Shown here piece by piece: positions 17,149-22,973 of a stretch of 26,810 nucleotides of DNA. A model generated the notes under the pieces. The model was not told the origin of the DNA, did no database searches, and was given only the letters and a program-made list of their open reading frames with translations. The DNA is from an uncultured Clostridia bacterium (GTDB lineage: Bacteria; Bacillota; Clostridia; UMGS1883), in NCBI GenBank assembly GCA_934454525.1, contig CAKSFM010000023.1:1-26810 (forward strand). The letters run 5' to 3'. Position 1 is the stretch's first letter. Each line of letters begins with the position of its first letter. The position numbers were made by a program, and so were the translations under genes.

Positions 17149-18456
17149 ATGGAAAACTATTATCAGAAAGAAATTGAAACAGCTTCGCTTGATGAAATCA
17201 GGGCGATTCAGAATGAGCGGCTTGTAAACACAGTTAACCGTGTTTACAAAAACAATGAATACTACCGCAAGCTTATGCAGGAAAAAGGTGTGACTCCCGA
17301 TGACATTAAGTCGGTTGACGATCTGCACAAGCTGCCGTTTCTTACAAAGGATGACCTTCGCAAGGCATATCCCTACGGACTGATGTCGGCTCCGCTTTCG
17401 GAATGTGTGCGGATTCAGTCAACAAGCGGAACAACCGGCAAGCGCGTTGTTGCATTCTACACTCAGCATGATATTGACCTCTGGGAGGACTGCTGCGCGC
17501 GCGCAATTGTTGCTGCCGGCGGTACAAAAGAGGATGTTTGCCAGGTGTGCTACGGTTACGGACTTTTCACCGGCGGTGCGGGATTGCACGGCGGTTCACA
17601 CAAGGTCGGCTGCCTTACGCTCCCTATGTCCTCAGGCAACACCGAGCGCCAGATTCAGTTCATGACTGATCTCCATTCAACCATTCTCTGCTGCACACCG
17701 TCATATGCCGCATATCTTGCAGAAAGCATTATTGAGGGCGGTATGCGCGATAAAATAAGCCTTAAGGCAGGAATATTCGGCGCGGAGGCGTGGACGGAGC
17801 AGATGCGCCGTGATATTGAGGACAAGCTTGGACTTAAGGCATACGATATTTACGGACTGACAGAGATTTGCGGACCGGGTGTTGCATACGAATGCAGCGA
17901 GCAGAGCGGAATGCATATTAATGAAGATCACTTTATCCCGGAAATTATCAATCCCGAGACGGGTGAGGTTCTGCCGGAAGGGGAAAAAGGCGAGCTTGTG
18001 TTCACATGCATATCCAAGGAAGCATTCCCGGTTATCAGATATCGCACCCGCGATATATGCGTACTGTCGAGAAAGAAATGCTCATGCGGAAGAACGCATA
18101 TTAAAATGGCAAAGCCGATGGGCAGAAGCGATGATATGCTGATTGTCAAGGGTGTTAATGTGTTCCCGTCACAGATTGAGATGGTTTTGCTTAAGCAGGG
18201 TCTTACATCGAACTATCAGATAATAGTTGACCGCAGCAATAACAGTGATACAATTGAGGTTAAGGTTGAAATGACGCCGGAATTGTTCTCAGATACGGTT
18301 AATCACCTTGAACGCAAGGAAAAAGAGATCACGGCTGCGCTGAAATCGGTTCTCGGTATATATGCAAAAGTCAGCATTGTTGAGCCGAAATCAATTGTCC
18401 GCAGTGAGGGCAAGGCAGTGCGCGTTATTGATCGCCGCAAACTTTATAATAACTAA
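17149..18456 (+). CDS. paaK: Phenylacetate-CoA ligase family protein (second copy)
   Basis: This 435-aa paralogue is the same length as the first PaaK. It has matching motifs STSGTTGKRV (about residue 92), DIYGLTEICGPG, YRTRDIC, CSCGRTH and GRSDDMLIVKGVNVFPSQIE. The two are clearly homologous yet diverged, so this is an old duplication rather than a recent copy. Differences near the substrate pocket (YGYGLFTGGAGLHGG against FGYGLFTGALGLHYG) suggest a different aryl acid. I prefer ATG 17149, which AAAGGA (17134-17139) precedes by 9 bases; an ATG at 17140 abuts that site. It is the last gene of the operon and ends just before a strong bidirectional hairpin. Confidence 0.92.
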   Translation: MENYYQKEIETASLDEIRAIQNERLVNTVNRVYKNNEYYRKLMQEKGVTPDDIKSVDDLHKLPFLTKDDLRKAYPYGLMSAPLSECVRIQSTSGTTGKRVVAFYTQHDIDLWEDCCARAIVAAGGTKEDVCQVCYGYGLFTGGAGLHGGSHKVGCLTLPMSSGNTERQIQFMTDLHSTILCCTPSYAAYLAESIIEGGMRDKISLKAGIFGAEAWTEQMRRDIEDKLGLKAYDIYGLTEICGPGVAYECSEQSGMHINEDHFIPEIINPETGEVLPEGEKGELVFTCISKEAFPVIRYRTRDICVLSRKKCSCGRTHIKMAKPMGRSDDMLIVKGVNVFPSQIEMVLLKQGLTSNYQIIVDRSNNSDTIEVKVEMTPELFSDTVNHLERKEKEITAALKSVLGIYAKVSIVEPKSIVRSEGKAVRVIDRRKLYNN

Positions 18457-18461
18457 AAAGC

Positions 18462-18505
18462 GGGACTGAAGTGAAATGAAATCCATTTTACTTCAGTCCC
18501 CTTTT
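18462..18505. terminator. Bidirectional terminator between paaK and pflA
   Basis: GGGACTGAAGTGAAAT pairs with ATTTTACTTCAGTCCC over 16 bp with one G-T pair. It is flanked by A-rich sequence on the left and CTTTT on the right, so it can serve both convergent operons. Confidence 0.85.
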
Positions 18506-19250
18506 AATCTGCGTGAATTCTTTTTTTTGCGTTTTGAACACGCTCTTCGCTTGGCGGATTAATTCCCTCAAGCGAATATTTTATACCGAGATTTTCCCAT
18601 TTAAATTTACCGAGTGTGTGATACGGCAGCACTTCAACGCGCTGCACATTTGAAAGCGTTTCAACAAATGCGCCGAGAGCGTCCAGGTCATCGTCAAAAT
18701 CGCTGTGTCCGGGAACAAGCACGTGCCTTATCCAGACGGGTTTTCCAATATCGGAAAGATAACGCGCCATATCGAGAATATTGGAATTTTCAAATCCCGT
18801 TAAGTCCTTGTGGCGAAGAGGATTTATTTCCTTTATATCAAGCATGAGTAAATCGGTATATTCCATAAGTTCGTTAAACTTTGAGAAAAAAGGCTCTTCG
18901 CGCGTGAAAGGATTGCCGGCAGTGTCAATAACAGTGTTAACTCCCTGTGCCTTGGCTTTTTTAAAGAGATCGATAAGAAAATCAATCTGCAGAAGCGGTT
19001 CTCCGCCGCTGACAGTGATTCCGCCGCCGTTTTTCCAGTACGTTTTATATCTGAGAGCCTTTTTCAGCAGTTCATCGGCAGTCATTTCCTCACCGCCGCC
19101 GATTTTCCATGTGTCGGGATTATGGCAGTAGCGGCAGCGCATGCGGCAGCCTTGTGTAAAAATTACAAATCTTACTCCCGGTCCGTCAGCTGCGCCGAAG
19201 CTTTCGGTTGAATGAATATGCCCGATGATTTTTGTTTCAGGTGCGTCCAT
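18504..19250 (-). CDS. pflA: Pyruvate formate-lyase activating enzyme (radical SAM)
   Basis: The 248-aa protein has the AdoMet radical cluster motif C35-x3-C39-x2-C42 (GCRMRCRYCHNPDTW), the glycine-rich SGGEPLLQ (about residue 80) and the PflA-like start HSTESFGAADGPGVRFVIF. PflA uses S-adenosylmethionine and a [4Fe-4S] cluster to place a glycyl radical on pyruvate formate-lyase, allowing anaerobic cleavage of pyruvate to formate and acetyl-CoA. There is no extra ferredoxin insert of the kind seen in other glycyl-radical activases, which supports PflA proper. GGAGGAG lies 8 bases before the ATG. No pflB is present in the window. Confidence 0.92.
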   Translation of the reverse strand: MDAPETKIIGHIHSTESFGAADGPGVRFVIFTQGCRMRCRYCHNPDTWKIGGGEEMTADELLKKALRYKTYWKNGGGITVSGGEPLLQIDFLIDLFKKAKAQGVNTVIDTAGNPFTREEPFFSKFNELMEYTDLLMLDIKEINPLRHKDLTGFENSNILDMARYLSDIGKPVWIRHVLVPGHSDFDDDLDALGAFVETLSNVQRVEVLPYHTLGKFKWENLGIKYSLEGINPPSEERVQNAKKRIHAD

Positions 19251-19280
19251 GATAATGCTCCTCCGAAGTTTTATTTTCTT

Positions 19281-19310
19281 ATTATATGCTTAGATATGCC
19301 TAAAAAACAA
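19281..19310 (-). promoter_or_regulatory. Possible promoter for pflA
   Basis: On the minus strand, TTGTTT (19305-19310) and TATAAT (19281-19286) are 18 bases apart, about 30 bases before the pflA ATG. Confidence 0.45.
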
Positions 19311-19311
19311 A

Positions 19312-19340
19312 CGGGTGTAAAAAAGTGATTTTTACACCCG
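19312..19340 (-). terminator. Terminator of the S1-domain gene
   Basis: CGGGTGTAAAAA and TTTTTACACCCG form a 12-bp stem. On the minus strand a T-rich tract (TTTGTTTTTTA) follows, fitting a stop for the divIC-S1 transcript. Confidence 0.8.
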
Positions 19341-19373
19341 CAGCAATCTATTAAATTATACGGATGCAGCGGA

Positions 19374-19793
19374 TTATTTCCTTCTGCTGCCGCGCTTTGA
19401 CTCAACATTGCGCTTTATATCAAGCATACGCGCATCGCTCGACTGCTTGAAGCTTGCCATCATGTCCTCGAAAGACATATCAGACTGATTGTTGCCGGAA
19501 TTCCAGTCAATTTCAGCCGGCTTTCCGCTGAACGGAACATTCTGACGGCGCGGCGAATAGTCCTGAGCTTTCTTAATCGAAAGGCTGATTTTCCCCTTTT
19601 CATTAAGCGACAGAACCTTAACCTTAACCGTTTGATTCATTTTCAGATGGTCATTAATGTCCTTTACATAATTACGTGCCACCTCAGAGATGTGCACAAG
19701 ACCTGTTTCTCCGCCCGGTAAGTCAATAAATGCACCAAACCCTGTTATTCCCGAAACCTTGCCCTCAACTATCTGTCCTGCTTCCAAAGCCAT
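19374..19793 (-). CDS. S1 RNA-binding domain protein (YabR-like)
   Basis: The 139-aa protein carries a single S1/OB-fold RNA-binding domain in its first 72 residues (GQIVEGKVSGITGFGAFIDL, GLVHISEVA, KVKVLSLNEKGKISLSIK), followed by a polar tail ending KRGSRRK. This is the layout of B. subtilis YabR and general stress protein 13, believed to act on ribosomes or mRNA. It lies 63 bases downstream of divIC, matching the conserved divIC-yabR order of Firmicutes. AAAGGGG lies about 12 bases before the ATG, a slightly long spacing. It ends before a strong hairpin. Confidence 0.88.
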   Translation of the reverse strand: MALEAGQIVEGKVSGITGFGAFIDLPGGETGLVHISEVARNYVKDINDHLKMNQTVKVKVLSLNEKGKISLSIKKAQDYSPRRQNVPFSGKPAEIDWNSGNNQSDMSFEDMMASFKQSSDARMLDIKRNVESKRGSRRK

Positions 19794-19856
19794 AAAGGTA
19801 TATTACCCCTTTCAATATGTAAAAATATATATCAGCATGATATTCATGCAATTGTA

Positions 19857-20153
19857 TCAGTTTCCGACAACGAATACTGTTTCATCTTTTCCGACATATC
19901 CCTCATCGCGTGCCTTTTCTTCATAATACTCGTCTGAGGAATTATGCTTTTTCTTTTCGTCAAGACGGGCGCTTTTGTCCTTTTGAACAGCAATTTCCTT
20001 TCTTGTGTCAGCCGTTTCGCGGCGGATGCTGACAAGCTTAATCTGCTGCATTGTAAGCGTATACAAAAATCCGCCTATCAAAACGGCAAAAATAAGAATT
20101 CTGATGTAATCGCCCCGGCTTCTTTTTCTTTTGCGCTTTGCGGATTTTGCCAC
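19857..20153 (-). CDS. divIC: Septum formation initiator, DivIC/FtsB family
   Basis: This small bitopic membrane protein has a basic cytoplasmic N-terminus (KSAKRKRKRSRGDY), one membrane segment (IRILIFAVLIGGFLYTLTM), an extracytoplasmic coiled coil (RRETADTRKEIAVQKDKSARLDEKKK) and the hallmark C-terminus (EEKARDEGYVGKDETVFVV). DivIC forms a complex with FtsL and DivIB at the division site. No ATG exists in frame. I favour the GTG at 20153 because GAGGTG stands 6 bases before it; the alternative GTG at 20162 lies inside that site and adds three residues. The following S1-domain gene supports the call. A consensus promoter lies directly upstream. Confidence 0.9.
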   Translation of the reverse strand: MAKSAKRKRKRSRGDYIRILIFAVLIGGFLYTLTMQQIKLVSIRRETADTRKEIAVQKDKSARLDEKKKHNSSDEYYEEKARDEGYVGKDETVFVVGN

Positions 20154-20175
20154 ATTTCTCACCTCTACTCTATAT

Positions 20176-20204
20176 AGTATAGCTTAAAGAGATTGATTTG
20201 TAAA
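20176..20204 (-). promoter_or_regulatory. Promoter of the divIC-S1 operon
   Basis: On the minus strand, TTTACA (20199-20204) and TATACT (20176-20181) are separated by exactly 17 bases, about 20 bases before the start. Confidence 0.65.
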
Positions 20205-20302
20205 GATTTTTTTATAAGTTTTTTAAAGCTTTTTAGTTTTTTTGAATATAAAAATGCAAAATTTAAACGGGATTCCTGTATCTGAGCGGAGAAATGCCAT
20301 AG

Positions 20303-20656
20303 CAGGCGCAGGATGATGCATACCGCTATTTCAGAAGCGCGGCATATATGGATTTGGCAGATTTCAAGCATAATACATCATGCGGATTGCAAATGGCTTG
20401 TCTCGGCGGCGTTTGGATGAGCATTGCAAACAGATGTCTCGGTATGCGTGACTATGACGGCGGATTGCAGTTTAATCCTCAGTGTCCTCCGGAATGGAAC
20501 AGCTACGAGCTTGACATATTGTACCGCGGAAGCCGGATTCATATTTTTGTTGACAAAGAACATGCAGAATTTACGCTTACGGACGGAGAACCGGTGCGGT
20601 TTTTCTGCGATGGAAAGGAATATACACTCGATTCGAAGCGAAGCATTGACATCTGA
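20303..20656 (+). pseudogene. GH65 glycoside phosphorylase, C-terminal remnant
   Basis: The open frame from 20303 encodes DAYRYFRSAAYMDLADFKHNT, then CGLQMACLGGVWMS, MRDYDGGLQFNPQCPPEW and a final beta-rich region. This is the C-terminal end of family 65 enzymes (maltose, kojibiose or trehalose phosphorylases), including the 'DL.D...NT..G.h.A.lGG.W' block and the cap domain. A complete enzyme has about 750 residues; only the last 115 or so are present, so the catalytic (alpha/alpha)6 barrel is missing. An in-frame stop at 20300-20302 closes it upstream, with no ribosome binding site at the first ATG (20348). It is surely nonfunctional. Confidence 0.8.
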
Positions 20657-20773
20657 ATATAAAAAAGGGGATGTAAAAAAACTCCGGAACGCAAGAAAAG
20701 GAGAAAAAGCAGATATTACATACAGTATAGCTATTGTAATTCGCTTTTATTAAAGGTGGAAAAATCAAAAATT

Positions 20774-20809
20774 GAGTCAACCCCGAGTCAACCCCAAATT
20801 TTGTGTAAA
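20774..20809. mobile_element. Possible IS256-like end scar
   Basis: A tandem duplication of the 11-mer GAGTCAACCCC (20774-20795) is followed by ATTTTGTGTAAA (20798-20809). The same 12-mer occurs in both IS256-like ends at 161 and 26546. It sits exactly where GH105 similarity begins, suggesting the gene was cut by an insertion that later decayed. Confidence 0.4.
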
Positions 20810-21733
20810 GTCTTTACGAGACCTCCAGTTGTGTTATATGCAATGCTGAAAACAGGTATATACTATAATGATCATAATATGCTTGAATATGCGGAAAATC
20901 ATATAAACAGCGCCGCAAGGATGCAGAAAATATCAGAGTGGCAGTATAAAAATACCGAATTTCCTACTGTTAACAGGCAATTAACAATGATGGATTGTCT
21001 TGATGACTGCGGTTCGTTCGGAAATGCGATTCTGAAAAAAATTGCACTTATCGGTGATAACGGGGAAGAACGGAAAATCGCTGACAAGATTGCTGCTTAT
21101 ATATCAGAAAAACAGGAACGAACCGACAATCGGATGTTTTGCCGCCGCCGAGAGGGCTATAAGTATAATAATACAATCTGGGCAGACGATATATATGTCA
21201 GTGCCTTTTTTATGCGGATACTATAGGCTTACGGGAAGTGATAAGTATCTTGAGGAAGCAATAAGGCAGATTAAATGTTATTACGAGCTTCTATTTATGC
21301 CGCAGACAGGATTGCTCAGTCATGTTTACAATATGGACTACGGCTGTAAAACATATATCCCATGGGGCAGAGGCAACGGATGGGTTCTCTTTTCATTATC
21401 CGAGCTGCTTGAGATTATGCCGGAAACGCATCCGGAGCGCAGAAAAATGACCGATATATTCCGTGAATTATGCGGCAGTGTGAAAAAACGGCAGGATGAA
21501 TCGGAAATGTGGCATCAGGTGCTTGACGATCTGTCATCATACATTGAAACTTCATGCACCGCGATGTTCGTATATGCATTTGCAAAAGGTGCGCGCAGCA
21601 GCTGGATTGAAAGGGAATATGCGCAAAATGCGGTCCGCAGCTGGCAGACGTTGAAAAAGGAAGGTAAATCTGTTCGGCGCGTACTCGTTGACGTACAAGG
21701 GTACGTTAGAGGGCGCGCCGGACGGAAGCAAGC

Positions 21734-21759
21734 AAACCCCCCGATATTTCGGGGGGTTT
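21734..21759 (+). terminator. GC-rich hairpin after the GH105 relic
   Basis: AAACCCCCCGA and TCGGGGGGTTT form a perfect 11-bp stem around a 4-base loop. No long T-run follows, so termination strength is uncertain. Confidence 0.5.
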
Positions 21760-21879
21760 AGGGGGCATCCAATTAAATGTCAGGTCTTGTTTTAGCGTTT
21801 GTTTGGATAACTATTTAATTTAATTATTGTAATAAAAACATAGTTTGCTTGTGGTTGACCGACTTTTTCGGCAGTCTGG

Positions 21880-21915
21880 GCGGCAGCAAGAATTATCTTG
21901 CTGCCGCTCAGATTT
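21880..21915 (+). terminator. Hairpin upstream of the iron operon
   Basis: GCGGCAGCAAGA-ATTA-TCTTGCTGCCGC is a perfect 12-bp stem followed by T-rich sequence. It insulates the iron-uptake promoter from the degenerate region. Between 21762 and 21880 I see only AT-rich sequence. Confidence 0.6.
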
Positions 21916-21931
21916 ATTTCTTAAAAATGTA

Positions 21932-21982
21932 TTGACAATAACGCAAGGCGGTTGTATACTAATCTTAGTTAGAAGTGACTAA
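21932..21982 (+). promoter_or_regulatory. Promoter with DtxR-like palindrome before the HMA gene
   Basis: TTGACA (21932-21937), a 17-base spacer and TATACT (21955-21960) are followed over the start site by TTAGTT-AGAAGT-GACTAA (21965-21982). This is one base off the perfect TTAGTT-N6-AACTAA palindrome found twice before feoA. The position fits a repressor site. The regulator is not in the window. Confidence 0.7.
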
Positions 21983-22003
21983 CCAAGGATGGGGGTGTTT
22001 TAT

Positions 22004-22366
22004 ATGGCTAACGCCATTATAGTTTGCGTTTTGGTTATAATAGCGGTTTTTTCAATAAAAAGTTATATGAAAAAGCTGCGTTCAGGCTGCTGCGGCGGAG
22101 GAGGAGATGAAGCTGTCAAGCCATCCGATACGAACGAGCAGCATTATCCCTACAATGCTGTGATAAAAGTAACAGGGATGACATGCGGAGGATGCACCCG
22201 CCGCGTGGAAAATGCGCTTAACCGGCAAAGCGGCGTTTGGGCAAGAGCGGACCTTAAATCGGGGTCGGTAAATATTCTGCTGAAAACAAGACTTTCAGAC
22301 ACGGTTTTGCGCGGATGCATTATCAGATCCGGGTATGGTGTTGAAAGTATTATTTGGAGGAAATAG
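22004..22366 (+). CDS. Membrane-anchored Cys-rich/heavy-metal-associated (HMA) protein
   Basis: The 120-aa protein has one N-terminal membrane segment (ANAIIVCVLVIIAVFSI) and a short basic, Cys-rich stretch (KKLRSGCCGGGGDE) like FeoB-associated peptides. A C-terminal HMA domain follows with the metal-binding loop GMTCGGCTRRVENAL (about residue 60). HMA domains (CopZ, MerP and P-type ATPase N-termini) bind soft or transition metals through CxxC. The ATG at 22004 is chosen because GGGGGTG precedes it by 7 bases; an in-frame ATG at 21989 lacks a site. The palindrome shared with feoA suggests it is part of the iron response. Its partner metal (iron, copper or another) is unknown. Confidence 0.85.
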   Translation: MANAIIVCVLVIIAVFSIKSYMKKLRSGCCGGGGDEAVKPSDTNEQHYPYNAVIKVTGMTCGGCTRRVENALNRQSGVWARADLKSGSVNILLKTRLSDTVLRGCIIRSGYGVESIIWRK

Positions 22367-22407
22367 CCGGAATTTTGTCAGCATATGAAAAATTTTTCAA
22401 TATTGTA

Positions 22408-22466
22408 TTGACAATCAAAGTTAGTTGTGCTAAACTAACCGTTGGAAGTTAGTTAGGGTAAACTAA
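22408..22466 (+). promoter_or_regulatory. feoA promoter with two DtxR-like palindromes
   Basis: TTGACA (22408-22413), a 17-base spacer and TAAACT (22431-22436) overlap the first operator TTAGTT-GTGCTA-AACTAA (22421-22438). A second copy, TTAGTT-AGGGTA-AACTAA (22449-22466), starts 28 bases later, downstream of the -10. Binding there should block transcription. The arms resemble IdeR/DtxR sites more than the Fur box. Confidence 0.75.
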
Positions 22467-22493
22467 TCGTATTGCTGGAATGGGGGGGTTAAC

Positions 22494-22706
22494 ATGATGC
22501 CTTTAACACTTGCAAACATCGGCGAAGATAACACAATCAAAAAGATAGGCGGAAAGCCTGAGGTTCGGAAGCATCTCGAAAATCTGGGGTTTGTTGTCGG
22601 GGGAAACGTTAATGTCATCACAAAGCTCGGCGGAAATGTAATTGTCAATGTTAAAGAAGCGCGTATAGCCATCAGTGAAGAAATGGCTCAGCGTATAATG
22701 ATATGA
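22494..22706 (+). CDS. feoA: FeoA-domain protein (first)
   Basis: The 70-aa SH3-like FeoA domain starts MPLTLANIGEDNTIKKIGG and shows the usual pattern of a helix (EVRKHLENLGFVVGG) followed by beta strands (VNVITKLGGNVIVNVKEARIAIS). FeoA is a cytoplasmic partner of the FeoB Fe(II) transporter. A G7 run (22482-22488) lies just before two tandem ATGs; either may be used. It is the first gene after the palindrome-bearing promoter, and its TGA lies about 17 bases before the next feoA start. Two short FeoA proteins in tandem are common in Clostridia. Confidence 0.93.
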   Translation: MMPLTLANIGEDNTIKKIGGKPEVRKHLENLGFVVGGNVNVITKLGGNVIVNVKEARIAISEEMAQRIMI

Positions 22707-22723
22707 TAGAGGAGGATTTCGGT

Positions 22724-22945
22724 ATGCAGACATTAAAGGATACTAAAATCGGTCAGACAGTGAAAGTTGTGAAACTACACGGCGAAGGAGCAATCAAACG
22801 GAGAATTATGGACATGGGAATAACCAAGGGGATTGAAGTTCATGTCCGCAAGGTTGCACCGCTCGGCGATCCGATTGAAGTCACTGTCCGCGGTTATGAG
22901 CTTTCGCTTCGTAAAGCCGATGCGGAAATGATTGAAGTTGAGTGA
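22724..22945 (+). CDS. feoA: FeoA-domain protein (second)
   Basis: The 73-aa FeoA protein has the motifs IGQTVKVVKLHGEGAIKRRI, MDMGITKGIEVHVRKVAPLG and DPIEVTVRGYELSLRKADAEMIEVE. The last of these is the canonical 'G..L.LR..EA..I.V' end of classical FeoA, which the first copy lacks in part. This copy is the likely direct FeoB partner. The ATG at 22724 follows GAGGAGG (22709-22715); a longer frame from 22703 overlaps the first feoA stop and has no site. feoB starts 28 bases downstream. Confidence 0.94.
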   Translation: MQTLKDTKIGQTVKVVKLHGEGAIKRRIMDMGITKGIEVHVRKVAPLGDPIEVTVRGYELSLRKADAEMIEVE

Positions 22946-22973
22946 GAATTCTTTTGAAAGAGAGGAATAAATA

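Larger units (their letters stand above)
20756..21761 (+). pseudogene. GH105/GH88-type unsaturated glycuronyl hydrolase, broken
   Basis: Two overlapping frames together give a GH105-like protein (YteR/YesR family, which removes unsaturated uronic acids from pectin fragments). Frame one ends LDDCGSFG...NNTIWADDIY. Frame two continues YMSVPFLCGYYRLTG, then WGRGNGWVLFSLSELLE, MWHQVLDDLSSYIETSCTAMF and AKGARSSW. The catalytic-site blocks are intact in sequence but split near 21188-21197, where an AT pair seems lost from an ATATAT run. The N-terminus starts abruptly beside an IS-like scar and the C-terminus is cut near 21720, before the final GH105 block. Like its GH65 neighbour, it is a relic of a sugar-utilisation cluster. 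Confidence 0.82.

Noticed and set aside
16157..17149. 330-codon open frame antisense to iorA/iorB
   Set aside because: It lies opposite two well-supported genes, has low-complexity Cys/His/Arg-rich composition and no ribosome binding site, and is a codon-bias shadow.
21042..21761. Treating the second GH105 frame as an intact 239-aa gene
   Set aside because: The first 50 or so residues of that frame are out-of-frame translation of the upstream half; homology begins only at the frameshift and no start signal is present.
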